A DNA stretch of 55,185 bases from Fluviicola sp. (GTDB taxonomy: Bacteria > Bacteroidota > Bacteroidia > Flavobacteriales_D > Crocinitomicaceae): NCBI GenBank assembly GCA_031260455.1, contig JAIRJW010000002.1, positions 1-55,185 on the forward strand, written 5' to 3'. The translations under genes were made by a program, and so were the position numbers. This document shows, one piece after another, positions 17,642-26,897 of this stretch. The notes under the pieces are model-generated. The model saw nothing but the letters and a program-made list of their open reading frames with translations. It was not told the origin of the DNA and ran no database searches. Every line of letters begins with the position of its first letter. Within the stretch, counting starts at the first letter, position 1.

Positions 17642-20011
17642 ATGGAGCAACTAAAAACAGAAAAAATTTGTTTTCACTGCCATGACCAGATTCAGGATTC
17701 GGTTTTGTATCTGGACGGACATTCTTTTTGCTGTAACGGATGTAAACAAGTGTATCAACTACTTTCGGAGCATGCACTTGGTTCGTATTACGAACAAGAT
17801 ATCAATGCAGGAATCCGGCCGAACAACATTCCGGAAGAAGCCTTTGCAATTCTGGATGATCCCGAACTGAGAAAACGCTTCATCGATTTCCAGGAGCAGC
17901 AAATCATACGCATAACTCTGCACTTACCCCAGATTCACTGCGCAAGCTGCATTTATTTGCTGGAGCATCTGCACCGCTTAAATGACGGAATTATCCGTTC
18001 CAGCATTCACTTTCCAAAAAGAACAGCCACAATTACCGTTAATACAGATCGAATCAAACTTTCCAAAGTAGCCGTTTTGCTCACCAAAATCGGTTATGAA
18101 CCAGATTTCAAATCTATTGACAAATCCGCCACAACCTTCGACAAGCGCCTGATTCTGCAACTCGGAGTTGCCGGATTTGCTTTCGGAAGCATCATGCTCT
18201 GGAGTTTCCCGGAGTATCTCGGGATTGACAAAACCTATGCAGGGATCCGAAACCTGAGTTCGTATCTTTCCTTTGCAGTTTCGATCCCAGTTTTACTCTT
18301 TTCTGCCAGCGATTACTTCAAATCAGCAATTGGCGCACTGAAAATCAAGACCCTGAACCTGGATATTCCTATCGCCATCGGAATCCTTGCACTCTACATC
18401 CGGAGTTGTGTGGCTATTTTTACTCATGAAGGTCCGGGCTACATGGATTCATTTGCCGCTTTTATCTTCTTTTTACTGATCGGAAAATGGTTCCAGGGAA
18501 AAACCTATCAATGGCTCTCTTTCGAACGCGATTTCCGTTCCTATTTTCCGGTTGCAGTCATAAAAAACACAGGAAATGATTCCGTTCTATGCCCGATAGA
18601 AGAACTAAAGATCGGAGACCGGATCGCTATTCGTAATGAAGAAATCATCCCCTGCGATTCCATCCTGCTTTCGGAAAAAGCCACCATTGATTATAGCTTC
18701 GTAAGTGGTGAATCGGACTGGATTGAAAAGAAAAAAGGTGATTTTATCTACGCTGGAGGAAAAAGTTACGGAGAAACCATTGAACTGGCTGTTTCTAAAA
18801 CAACCGAACGCAGCTCACTGACCCAATTGTGGAATGAACGTCATTCCAAACACACCGAACTGGCTTTTCAAACCCGGCAGGACCGCATTTCGAAGTATTT
18901 CATTGCAGCTGTAATCTCCATAGCCGTCATTTCTTCATTGGTGTGGGCTTTCATCGATCCGGTACAGATCCCGGAAATCATCACTTCCGTTTTGATTGTT
19001 GCCTGTCCCTGTGCATTGGCACTTTCCGTTCCCTTTGTTTACGGAAACATCCTGCGAGTACTCGGAAAAAACGGGTTTTATCTGAGAAACACAGCTATTA
19101 TTGAGCGTATTCAGCGATGCAATTACATCGTATTCGACAAAACCGGAACACTGACAGAGCAAGACCACAAACACATTTATTTTGAAGGAGAAACCTTGTC
19201 TTTCCAAGAAACGGAAATACTATTTGCCATGACCAAACATGCGGTACATCCGTATGCAAAGGCAATCCATACTTCACTGAAAAGAATTCAAAACGAAGCC
19301 TTTCCCGATTCTCCGGTCGAAATTCCCGGAAAAGGGATTGTATTTGGGAAATACAAACTCGGTTCAACAGATTTTACGGGAGCTGAATCTTCCAGCGATA
19401 ACGAATCTGTGGTATTTTTTGCTCATGAAAATAAAATTATCGGGAAATTTGTATTCCGGTCCAGTCTGCGTTCCAACCTGGAAAAACTCATTCCTGAACT
19501 GGCTCAAAACTATCAGCTGGCTGTAGTTTCAGGTGACAAACCGAAAGATTACGACGTGCTGAAAACCATTTTTCCCAAAAAAACAACCTTTCTCTTTGAG
19601 CAGCAACCATTACAAAAGAAAGAATTTGTGGACCATCTGCAGGAAACCGGAAACTATGTCCTGATGATTGGTGACGGGTTAAACGATGCAGGAGCGCTAA
19701 ACAGCGCCTTCGTGGGAATTGCTCTGTCGGAAGACCTGGTACGCTTCACTCCTGCTTCGGATGCCATTCTGAAAGCGCAGCACCTGAGTCTTTTGGCACA
19801 GTATTTCCGGTTTGTTCGCGACGGAAAAAAATTTCTAAAAATCTGTTTCGCTTTTTCGATCTGTTACAATCTCACCGGAATCGGATTTGCTGTTTCAGGA
19901 GCACTGACTCCGTTCGTAGCAACTGTTTTGATGCCATTGAGCTCCATTACCGTAGTTTCTTTAGCAACATTTCTGACAGTTCGCAAGAAATTCCCGCCTA
20001 TAACTGAATAA
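17642..20011 (+). CDS. ccoI: CcoI-type copper-exporting P-type ATPase
   Basis: 789 residues. It moves copper out of the cytoplasm for insertion into the cbb3 oxidase. The N-terminus has a zinc-ribbon-like Cys cluster (Cys10, 13, 30, 31, 34) typical of CcoI, then a heavy-metal-associated domain with CASC at 100-103. Eight membrane segments are expected. The transport site is ACPCALALS near residue 453, the phosphorylation site DKTGTLT near 498, the HP motif in KHAVHPYAK, and the hinge GDGLNDAGA near 677. All are intact. It starts one base after hemN. The 3' end overlaps the convergent helicase gene by 14 bases. The Cys-rich N-terminus and the neighbouring cco genes favour CcoI over a detoxification CopA. 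Confidence 0.95.
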   Translation: MEQLKTEKICFHCHDQIQDSVLYLDGHSFCCNGCKQVYQLLSEHALGSYYEQDINAGIRPNNIPEEAFAILDDPELRKRFIDFQEQQIIRITLHLPQIHCASCIYLLEHLHRLNDGIIRSSIHFPKRTATITVNTDRIKLSKVAVLLTKIGYEPDFKSIDKSATTFDKRLILQLGVAGFAFGSIMLWSFPEYLGIDKTYAGIRNLSSYLSFAVSIPVLLFSASDYFKSAIGALKIKTLNLDIPIAIGILALYIRSCVAIFTHEGPGYMDSFAAFIFFLLIGKWFQGKTYQWLSFERDFRSYFPVAVIKNTGNDSVLCPIEELKIGDRIAIRNEEIIPCDSILLSEKATIDYSFVSGESDWIEKKKGDFIYAGGKSYGETIELAVSKTTERSSLTQLWNERHSKHTELAFQTRQDRISKYFIAAVISIAVISSLVWAFIDPVQIPEIITSVLIVACPCALALSVPFVYGNILRVLGKNGFYLRNTAIIERIQRCNYIVFDKTGTLTEQDHKHIYFEGETLSFQETEILFAMTKHAVHPYAKAIHTSLKRIQNEAFPDSPVEIPGKGIVFGKYKLGSTDFTGAESSSDNESVVFFAHENKIIGKFVFRSSLRSNLEKLIPELAQNYQLAVVSGDKPKDYDVLKTIFPKKTTFLFEQQPLQKKEFVDHLQETGNYVLMIGDGLNDAGALNSAFVGIALSEDLVRFTPASDAILKAQHLSLLAQYFRFVRDGKKFLKICFAFSICYNLTGIGFAVSGALTPFVATVLMPLSSITVVSLATFLTVRKKFPPITE

Positions 20012-21101
20012 AATCCACGTGCAGCAAATCCTGGATATAACGCATTTTTTTTCGCTCTACCGGTTCAACCAAGCTCAGTGAAATGCCTTGTTTTCCGGCA
20101 CGGGCTGTTCTTCCGCTTCGGTGCGTATAATAATCAGGATCATCTGGCAACTGGTAATGTACCACAAAAGCCAGGTCTTCAAAATCCATTCCGCGTGCTG
20201 CAATATCGGAAGCAATGAGGTATTGAGTTTGCTCCTGGCGGAACATCCTGATAGCTTTTTCACGCTCTTTGGTAAACATTTCTCCGTAAATCTCCGTCAC
20301 TTTCAGACCGTGTCCGTGCAAAAACTTTGCAACAAATTCCACATCACCCTTGGTACGACAGAAAACGATTCCGCGTGCTTTTCTCATCGTTTGGAGAAAA
20401 TCCAGCAATAACACCGGCTTGTCTTCTTTCTGACATTCCACGTACTGGTGCTCAATCCGGGGGTTCATCACTTCTTTGGTTGAAATAATGGCTTTGGGGG
20501 CATCCTGGTGCAGAACATCCCTGATCCATTTAGTCAGTTCACCGTGAATCGTTGCCGAAAAAAGCCATTTTTTATGAAAGTCATTCGTTTCTCCCAGGAT
20601 TTTATCAATATCCTTCATAAATCCCTTTGCATACAACTCATCCGCTTCATCCAGAACGATGGTTTTCACTCTGCGCAACGAAACCGCTCCTACGCGAATC
20701 AATTCCAAGAGTCTTCCCGGAGTTGCCACAATAACCTGGGTAGGCCTTTTCAAACGCAGTTTTTGTTCTTCAATATTCTCACCCCCTCCGACTGGCTCGA
20801 TAAAAAACTTGTCCATGTGCTTGGAAAGCCTGAACAGGATTTTGGAAGTCTGAATAATCAACTCACGCGTAGGAACAAGCACCAATGCCTGTACATCTCT
20901 GTCTTTCGTATCGATACGCTGAAGCAGAGGAACACCGTAAGCAATTGTTTTTCCCGAACCGGTGTGCGCCTGCCCTACGTAATCCTGGTGTTTGCCAAAC
21001 AGATGTTTCCACGCATGCTGCTGAATCGGAGTTGGAGAAGTAAATCCCAGTTCCTCCATTCGCTTTACCAATCCCGGATGAATACCGAATGTCGTTTTCA
21101 T
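19998..21101 (-). CDS. DEAD-box RNA helicase
   Basis: 367 residues from MKTTFGIHPGLVKRMEELG. The first eight codons of the open frame are probably untranslated. The core motifs appear in order: Q motif (TSPTPIQ), motif I AHTGSGKT, PTRELI, TPGRLLEL, motif II DEAD, motif III SAT, motif V ARGMDF and motif VI HRSGRTAR. The short C-terminus without an RNA-binding tail makes it a minimal RhlE/DeaD-like helicase. Its likely role is ATP-driven remodelling of RNA in ribosome assembly or decay, in the cytoplasm. It interrupts the respiratory block on the opposite strand and overlaps ccoI tail to tail. Confidence 0.93.
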   Translation of the reverse strand: MKTTFGIHPGLVKRMEELGFTSPTPIQQHAWKHLFGKHQDYVGQAHTGSGKTIAYGVPLLQRIDTKDRDVQALVLVPTRELIIQTSKILFRLSKHMDKFFIEPVGGGENIEEQKLRLKRPTQVIVATPGRLLELIRVGAVSLRRVKTIVLDEADELYAKGFMKDIDKILGETNDFHKKWLFSATIHGELTKWIRDVLHQDAPKAIISTKEVMNPRIEHQYVECQKEDKPVLLLDFLQTMRKARGIVFCRTKGDVEFVAKFLHGHGLKVTEIYGEMFTKEREKAIRMFRQEQTQYLIASDIAARGMDFEDLAFVVHYQLPDDPDYYTHRSGRTARAGKQGISLSLVEPVERKKMRYIQDLLHVDFIQL

Positions 21102-21260
21102 GAAGCAAAAATAGTATTTCCGCAATTAATATCCTGTTATCCCCAATGACAGAGATGAAAGTCCCCGCATTCGTATCATTTTTATGGTACAAATTTCACG
21201 TTAATCCATCAAACATCTGAATTATAACTCATTACATCATTACCCACAAAATCTTCTTTC

Positions 21261-21296
21261 ATTTAGACTCTTATTTAGACTCGGACTAAATTAGAC
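21261..21296. repeat. Three short TTAGAC repeats upstream of the cco operon
   Basis: ATTTAGACTC occurs twice (21261-21270 and 21273-21282), and a third core TTAGAC begins at 21291. The cores lie 12 and 16 bases apart. It could be a cluster of regulator sites in the 404-base region between the helicase and ccoS. No known regulator is matched. Confidence 0.4.
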
Positions 21297-21434
21297 CTTT
21301 CGTTTTTTTATTTCGAAAATCCAGCTACATTTAATTTCGAATAACAACTATTTATGGGGATGAATTACCATTATAACTATATAAAAGGCGGTTTTGTTGC
21401 ATTGTGTACGTTTGCACATAAGCAATATAAAAAC

Positions 21435-21448
21435 CTGATATTAGTCAT
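21435..21448. promoter_or_regulatory. Imperfect FNR-type box upstream of ccoS-ccoNOQP
   Basis: CTGATATTAGTCAT matches TTGAT-N4-ATCAA at seven of ten fixed positions. It ends 57 bases before the ccoS start. The spacing to the gene is similar to that of the better site near hemN, and low-oxygen control of cbb3 oxidases by FNR-type proteins is well known. Confidence 0.45.
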
Positions 21449-21505
21449 ATTTTTTATAGGTTTCAAATCATGTTTTTTTTAACAGTTAGTTAATTTCTTT
21501 GCCCT

Positions 21506-21706
21506 ATGGGAATGATCTACATAATGCTGATTGTAAGTCTTTGTTTGGCTGTCTTTTTCCTGGGAATTTTCCTGTGGGCGGCAAAAAGCGGACAGTATGA
21601 TGACGACTATTCTCCAAGTGTTCGAATGCTCTTTGAAGACGAAAAAAAATCAAATCACAATAATCCGGAAAACGATGGAACAACTAACAGTGAGGTACGA
21701 CAATAA
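21506..21706 (+). CDS. ccoS: cbb3-type oxidase assembly protein CcoS
   Basis: 66 residues: one N-terminal membrane helix (about 3-25, MIYIMLIVSLCLAVFFLGIFLWA), then WAAKSGQYDD, which is the CcoS signature, and an acidic tail. CcoS is needed for cofactor insertion into the oxidase together with the CcoI ATPase. Its last 32 bases overlap the start of ccoNO in another frame, so translation is probably coupled. It is the first gene of the oxidase operon and starts 57 bases after the FNR-like box. Confidence 0.92.
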   Translation: MGMIYIMLIVSLCLAVFFLGIFLWAAKSGQYDDDYSPSVRMLFEDEKKSNHNNPENDGTTNSEVRQ

Positions 21707-23837
21707 AATTGTCAAGTATTTTACCTACGCAACCATTCTTTGGGCCGTAATCGGCATGCTCGTAGGATTAATCGCAGCTCTGCAGCTGGCATTTCCCGAA
21801 TTCTTTAATGAATACTTAGGTTTCAGATACATCTCCTTTGGGAGAATCCGGCCGCTGCACACCAATGCGGTTATCTTTGCCTTTGTCGGAAACGGGATTT
21901 TTATGGGAGTTTATTACTCTTTACAGCGTTTGCTCAAAACCCGTATGTGGAGTGACAAACTGAGCTACCTCAACTTCTGGGGCTGGCAGTTTATTATTGT
22001 TTGTGCAGTTCTCACACTGCCTTTCGGAATTACATCCAGTAAGGAGTACGCCGAACTGGAATGGTGGATCGATATCTTAATTGCATTGATCTGGGTCGTC
22101 TTCGGATGGAATATGTTCGCAACAATCCTCAACCGGAAAGTGAAACACCTGTATGTTGCAATCTGGTTTTATATTGCGACTTTCGTAACTGTTGCTATCT
22201 TACACATTTTCAACTCTTTCGAACTTCCGATTTCCTTCCTGAAAAGTTATTCCTGGTATGCAGGAGTTCAGGATGCTCTGGTTCAATGGTGGTACGGACA
22301 CAATGCCGTGGCTTTCTTCCTGACAACACCTTATCTCGGATTGATGTATTACTTTGTTCCAAAAGCAGCGAATCGTCCGGTTTACTCTTACCGTTTGTCT
22401 GTTATTCACTTCTGGGCATTGATCTTTATCTATATCTGGGCTGGACCTCACCACTTACTTTACACTTCCCTTCCAGACTGGGCTCAAAGCCTTGGAGTTG
22501 TGTTCTCTGTGATGCTGATCGCTCCTTCCTGGGGTGGAATGCTGAACGGGTTGTTAACCCTGCGTGGTGCCTGGGACCGTGTACGCGACGATGTAATGCT
22601 CAAATTCATGGTCGTTGCCCTGACCTGTTATGGAATGGCCACTTTTGAAGGTCCTATGCTTTCATTAAAATCTGTGAACATGATTTCTCACTTCACCGAC
22701 TGGACTATCGCCCACGTACACGTAGGTGGATTGGGCTGGAACGGAATGATGACTTTCGGGCTGATTTACTGGTTGGTTCCACGCTTGTTCCAGACAAAGC
22801 TTTACTCTATAAAACTGGCAAATCAGCATTTCTGGATTGCGACGCTGGGAATTATTCTCTACGCCGTTCCGATGTACATTGCCGGATTCATGCAGGGATT
22901 GAGCTGGCAGTATTTTAATCCGGACGGAACCTTGGTTCACAAGGATTTCCTGGAAATTGTCATCGACATGCATCCATACTACATCCTGCGTTCTTTAGGT
23001 GGAGCATTGTACATTTTCGGAGCTCTGATGCTGGTTTACAACATTATTAAAACTGTGAAGGCCGGAACATTCCTGGCAAATGAAGTCGTTCAGGTAACAG
23101 ACGAACGCAATCACAAAGAGACAAACGAATACTGGCACCGACGCATTGAAGGAAGACCGGTTCGCTTCATGATCCTGAGTATCATCGTGGTAGCAATCGG
23201 GGGAATTGCCGAGATTATCCCGACCATTGCAGTCAAATCCAATATTCCGACGATCAGCAGTGTGAAACCTTATACAGCACTGGAACTGGAAGGCCGGGAT
23301 CTTTATATCCGCGAAGGTTGTAACAACTGCCACTCACAGATGATTCGCCCAATGCGTTTCGAGACTACCCGTTATGGTGATTATTCCAAAGCAGGAGAAC
23401 ACGTTTACGATCACCCGTTCCTTTGGGGATCCAAACGCACAGGTCCGGATCTTGCCCGGGAAGGCGGTTTGCGTGGAAATATCTGGCATTATAAACACAT
23501 GATCGATCCGAAAGGTGTTTCACCAGGTTCTATTATGCCAGCTTATTCCTGGCTCCGTGATGACAATCTGAATACTTCTCTGCTTACGAAGAAAATCAGT
23601 GCGATGCGCAAGCTTGGAGTTCCATACAAACCCGGATACGAAGATATTGCGATGAAAGAACTGAACAAACAAGCTCAGACCATTGCAGAAGACGTCGTGA
23701 AAAACATGCCGAAAATAGCCTTGAACGGAATGAGTGAAGAAGCAAAAATCAAAGAACTGCAGCAAAAAGAAATTATCGCACTGATTGCCTATTTACAGCG
23801 CATCGGAACAGATATTAAAGCAAAACCTTCTAAATAA
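21675..23837 (+). CDS. ccoNO: cbb3-type cytochrome c oxidase, fused CcoN-CcoO
   Basis: 720 residues from MEQLTVRYDNK. The longer frame includes antisense-like residues before this start. The N-terminal part (1-470) is CcoN, with haem b ligand His62, CuB ligands His209 (YGHN) and His259/His260 (GPHH), and the haem ligands of AHVHVGG (His347, His349). The C-terminal part (about 495-720) is the mono-haem CcoO with a membrane anchor at about 497-518 and CNNCH at 549-553. Such N-O fusions are a known feature of Bacteroidota. The enzyme reduces oxygen to water with high affinity and pumps protons across the inner membrane. All expected ligands are present. Confidence 0.96.
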   Translation: MEQLTVRYDNKIVKYFTYATILWAVIGMLVGLIAALQLAFPEFFNEYLGFRYISFGRIRPLHTNAVIFAFVGNGIFMGVYYSLQRLLKTRMWSDKLSYLNFWGWQFIIVCAVLTLPFGITSSKEYAELEWWIDILIALIWVVFGWNMFATILNRKVKHLYVAIWFYIATFVTVAILHIFNSFELPISFLKSYSWYAGVQDALVQWWYGHNAVAFFLTTPYLGLMYYFVPKAANRPVYSYRLSVIHFWALIFIYIWAGPHHLLYTSLPDWAQSLGVVFSVMLIAPSWGGMLNGLLTLRGAWDRVRDDVMLKFMVVALTCYGMATFEGPMLSLKSVNMISHFTDWTIAHVHVGGLGWNGMMTFGLIYWLVPRLFQTKLYSIKLANQHFWIATLGIILYAVPMYIAGFMQGLSWQYFNPDGTLVHKDFLEIVIDMHPYYILRSLGGALYIFGALMLVYNIIKTVKAGTFLANEVVQVTDERNHKETNEYWHRRIEGRPVRFMILSIIVVAIGGIAEIIPTIAVKSNIPTISSVKPYTALELEGRDLYIREGCNNCHSQMIRPMRFETTRYGDYSKAGEHVYDHPFLWGSKRTGPDLAREGGLRGNIWHYKHMIDPKGVSPGSIMPAYSWLRDDNLNTSLLTKKISAMRKLGVPYKPGYEDIAMKELNKQAQTIAEDVVKNMPKIALNGMSEEAKIKELQQKEIIALIAYLQRIGTDIKAKPSK

Positions 23838-23843
23838 CAGAGT

Positions 23844-24041
23844 ATGTTACGATTCATCAAACATCATTTAGCAAGCGAACAGGGAGTTGAATTTTACGGA
23901 TTGCTTTCCCTCCTGATCTTCGTTTTGTTCTTCCTGATCGTACTGATCCGAATCTGGAAAATGAAGAAAACAACGATCGAGGAACTGAGTAATATTCCTC
24001 TAGCACAAGATGAAGTCACACTACAAAATGAAATCCAATGA
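23844..24041 (+). CDS. ccoQ: CcoQ-like small oxidase subunit
   Basis: 65 residues with one membrane helix (about 18-38, FYGLLSLLIFVLFFLIVLIRI) followed by a charged tail, as in CcoQ/FixQ, which stabilises the oxidase complex. The family is weakly conserved, and the call rests on topology and position between ccoNO (six-base gap) and ccoP (ATGA overlap). Confidence 0.75.
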   Translation: MLRFIKHHLASEQGVEFYGLLSLLIFVLFFLIVLIRIWKMKKTTIEELSNIPLAQDEVTLQNEIQ

Positions 24042-25435
24042 AAAAGAATTTGATCACATTACTATGCGGGCTTTTAATAGGATTTCCGGTTATGAGTCAG
24101 GGAGAAGCACTATTCAAGGCCAAATGCAATACTTGTCACGCGGTAGATAAAAACTCCACTGGTCCATTGCTGAAAGGGGTCAAAGCCAAATGGAATGACG
24201 CTGGTGAAGGCACCCTAATATACGAATGGGTGAAAAATTCGAAAGCCTTGATCAGCGGTGGAAAAAGTAAAATGGCTTTGGCTATCAAAGATTTTTCCCA
24301 AACAGATATGCCTCCCCAACAAGCAACTCCGGAAGAAGTCGACCAGATCCTGGATTACGTGAACAGCTACACGCCGCCGCCACCGCCAAGTGAAAACACT
24401 TCGGCAGGAAGTCCCGGAGCACCAGTGGAACTGCTTCCCGATTATCATGGGAATCTGACTATTTTCTATGCTTTGATTACATTGACAATTATATTACTGG
24501 TTGCAATTATCCTGATGAGTAACTCCATTCTCACATTTGTAAAATCCGATCTGTTTAAAACCAAACTAAAGGAAAAAGACGAAAAAGACAATTCTGGCGG
24601 ACTGGGCAAATTACTACTCGTCATCGTTGCATTAGGAACGCTTTTCATTCCAAATGATGTACTGGCACTTTCCACTGCCGATCCTGCTCAAGGTCTGCCC
24701 TGGCTTAAGGTCGAGAATGCGGATATTTATGTTATGATCTGCATTAACATCGTACTGCTATTGGTTGTTGTTTACCTTCGAAACCTGTTCAATAACTTCT
24801 ATTACATGGTTTACAAACATAAGGAAAAAGCCATCAAGCCAAAACAAAGCAAAGTTGCCAAAGTATTGGTGGATTCAGTTCCGATTGAAGACGAGGCCAG
24901 CATCCTGATGGATCATGAATACGATGGGATCCGTGAACTAGATAATAATCTTCCACCATGGTGGGTTTGGGGCTTTTATCTCACAATTCTTTTCGCCATA
25001 GGTTATTTATTGTATTTCCATGTCTTCAACGGAGCATCACAGGAAACAGAATACAAAAATGAAATGGCAAAAGCTCAGACAGAAATCGATGCTTATCTGA
25101 AAAAAGCTGCCATGAACGTGGATGAAACAAACGTGACTTTACAAACTGATCCCCAAGCATTGGAAACAGGAAAATCCATCTTCCAGGCCAATTGTACAAC
25201 TTGTCATAAAGACGGAAGCGGTGATATCGGGCCAAACCTGACGGATAACTTCTGGCTATACGGAAACGATATCAAAAATGTATTCGGAACGATTAAAAAC
25301 GGAACTTCCAACGGGATGCCGGAACATGCATCCAAACTGAACCCCATTCAGCTTCAGGATGTCGCATCTTATGTACTGAGTTTAAAATACATCCCGGGAA
25401 AAGCCCCACAAGGAACAGAATATCCAAAAAAATAA
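24038..25435 (+). CDS. ccoP: cbb3 oxidase subunit CcoP with extra N-terminal cytochrome c domain
   Basis: 465 residues, longer than the usual 280-320. A signal peptide is followed by a complete haem c domain (CNTCH at 30-34, DMPPQ near 90 as likely axial Met). A Pro-rich linker (about 113-117) and three membrane helices (about 141-163, 190-208, 229-250) come next. The canonical CcoP then begins, with LPPWWVWGFYLTILFAIGYLLYF (305-327) and a second haem c domain (CTTCH at 386-390). CcoP normally passes electrons from soluble cytochrome c to CcoO. The added front domain may be an extra electron entry point or a fused electron donor. Only one haem motif lies in the canonical C-terminal part. It is coupled to ccoQ by ATGA and followed by a strong terminator. 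Confidence 0.92.
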   Translation: MKKNLITLLCGLLIGFPVMSQGEALFKAKCNTCHAVDKNSTGPLLKGVKAKWNDAGEGTLIYEWVKNSKALISGGKSKMALAIKDFSQTDMPPQQATPEEVDQILDYVNSYTPPPPPSENTSAGSPGAPVELLPDYHGNLTIFYALITLTIILLVAIILMSNSILTFVKSDLFKTKLKEKDEKDNSGGLGKLLLVIVALGTLFIPNDVLALSTADPAQGLPWLKVENADIYVMICINIVLLLVVVYLRNLFNNFYYMVYKHKEKAIKPKQSKVAKVLVDSVPIEDEASILMDHEYDGIRELDNNLPPWWVWGFYLTILFAIGYLLYFHVFNGASQETEYKNEMAKAQTEIDAYLKKAAMNVDETNVTLQTDPQALETGKSIFQANCTTCHKDGSGDIGPNLTDNFWLYGNDIKNVFGTIKNGTSNGMPEHASKLNPIQLQDVASYVLSLKYIPGKAPQGTEYPKK

Positions 25436-25440
25436 AATCA

Positions 25441-25469
25441 AAGTCTGTCCAAATGGACAGACTTTTTTT
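25441..25469 (+). terminator. Intrinsic terminator between ccoP and ccoG
   Basis: AAGTCTGTCC and GGACAGACTT pair around a four-base loop and run into seven T. It starts five bases after the ccoP stop and ends five bases before the ccoG ATG. It should cut the structural genes off from the assembly genes, or let only part of the transcripts through. Confidence 0.9.
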
Positions 25470-25474
25470 CAATT

Positions 25475-26860
25475 ATGGAAGATTTCAGAGATCATATCGC
25501 AACAGTGAACGAGCACGGAAAGCGTATTTGGGTTTACCCAAAGAAACCGAAGGGCAGCTTGACCAACAAGCGAAAGTTGGTTAGCTATTCTCTTCTGATC
25601 TTTCTGATGGCAGCACCATGGATTCAAATTAATGGAAGTCAGCTGCTCGAATTCAACATCCTGGAACGCAAATTCAGCATTTTCGGAGCCACATTCTGGC
25701 CGCAGGATCTGTATATTTTCGCCATTCTGATGGTCATCGGGATTGTTTTCGTAATCCTGTTTACCATCATCTACGGACGTATTTTCTGTGGATGGATCTG
25801 CCCGCAAACAATCTTTATGGAATTTGTTTTCCGGCAGGTTGAATATTGGATTGATGGTGACTGGAAACACCAGCAGGCTTTGGACAAAGCCCCATGGAAT
25901 GCAAAAAAATGGGGAAAACGCATCCTGAAACACGGAATTTTCTGGCTGATCTCATTCGTGATCGCCAATGTTTTTCTTGCATACATCATCGGTTCACATG
26001 AATTGATCCGGATTCAGACAGAACCAATCAGTCGGCACATAGGCGGTTTTACGGCAATCATTATTTTCACGAGTTTATTCTACTTCGTATTCTCAAATCT
26101 GCGGGAGCAGGTTTGCACCACAATTTGTCCATACGGAAGATTACAGGGTGTTCTGCTCGACAAAAACTCGATGGTCGTCGCTTATGACCACGTGCGCGGA
26201 GAACAGCGGGCAAAGTTTAAGAAGCTTGAAAATCGCTCCGAATCCGGGAAAGGTGACTGTATCGACTGCATGCAATGTGTGCATGTATGTCCTACGGGAA
26301 TTGATATCCGTAACGGAACACAGTTGGAATGTGTGAACTGCACAGCCTGTATCGATGCCTGCAATACAATGATGGACGGAGTGGGTTTGGAACGCGGTTT
26401 GATCCGTTTTGTCTCGGAGAATGGCATTGTCAACCGAACAAAATTCCAATGGACGCGACGGGTGATCTCCTACACGGGTGTGCTGGCTGCCCTGATCGGA
26501 ATCCTGGTGGTTCTGCTGATCAACCGCTCGGATTTCAGCACCACAATTCTGCGTCAGCGCGGTTCTACTTTCCAGATCGATTCGGAAAATCACATCACCA
26601 ACATTTTTGAAATCGATCTGACGAATAAAACAAAGACGCATTTTGATGTAAAACTGCAATCATCTGAAGCGGATGTCAAATTTCAGCTTGCAAATAAAAG
26701 GCTTGATTTACCGGGAGAAAAACATATCCGGGAACGTTTCATCGCACGTTTTCCATACCAGGTCATTGGACACGGAACAAAGAAGATTGATGTGATCGTA
26801 ATAGGGAACGGAAAGGAAATTGACCGGGTTTCAATCAAGTTAATCGGACCGAGTTTTTGA
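25475..26860 (+). CDS. ccoG: Oxidase accessory protein CcoG (polyferredoxin)
   Basis: 461 residues. Membrane helices lie at about 38-55, 80-100, 155-175 and 190-208, with the motif GRIFCGWICP at 101-110 at a membrane face. Two 4Fe-4S binding motifs follow (CIDCMQCVHVCP and CVNCTACIDAC, about 264-298), then another helix and a C-terminal immunoglobulin-like FixG domain. CcoG/FixG acts in copper handling for the cbb3 oxidase, where it can reduce copper(II). The start lies five bases after a terminator, so its mRNA leader would be only a few bases if a promoter overlaps that site. Otherwise it depends on read-through. Confidence 0.95.
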   Translation: MEDFRDHIATVNEHGKRIWVYPKKPKGSLTNKRKLVSYSLLIFLMAAPWIQINGSQLLEFNILERKFSIFGATFWPQDLYIFAILMVIGIVFVILFTIIYGRIFCGWICPQTIFMEFVFRQVEYWIDGDWKHQQALDKAPWNAKKWGKRILKHGIFWLISFVIANVFLAYIIGSHELIRIQTEPISRHIGGFTAIIIFTSLFYFVFSNLREQVCTTICPYGRLQGVLLDKNSMVVAYDHVRGEQRAKFKKLENRSESGKGDCIDCMQCVHVCPTGIDIRNGTQLECVNCTACIDACNTMMDGVGLERGLIRFVSENGIVNRTKFQWTRRVISYTGVLAALIGILVVLLINRSDFSTTILRQRGSTFQIDSENHITNIFEIDLTNKTKTHFDVKLQSSEADVKFQLANKRLDLPGEKHIRERFIARFPYQVIGHGTKKIDVIVIGNGKEIDRVSIKLIGPSF

Positions 26861-26897
26861 TGAATTATCAATTTTATAATTTCGTAAAAACAAAAAT

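Larger units (their letters stand above)
21102..21505. other. Intergenic control region upstream of the cco operon
   Basis: 404 bases, AT-rich, between divergent helicase and ccoS starts. It holds the TTAGAC repeats and the FNR-like box described separately, plus a TGTG/CACA imperfect inverted repeat near 21403-21418. No open frame or RNA gene could be supported. Confidence 0.5.

Noticed and set aside
21597..21674. Earlier start for the fused oxidase subunit
   Set aside because: The 26 added residues come from the ccoS coding region in another frame and do not resemble CcoN. The start at 21675 gives the usual N-terminus.
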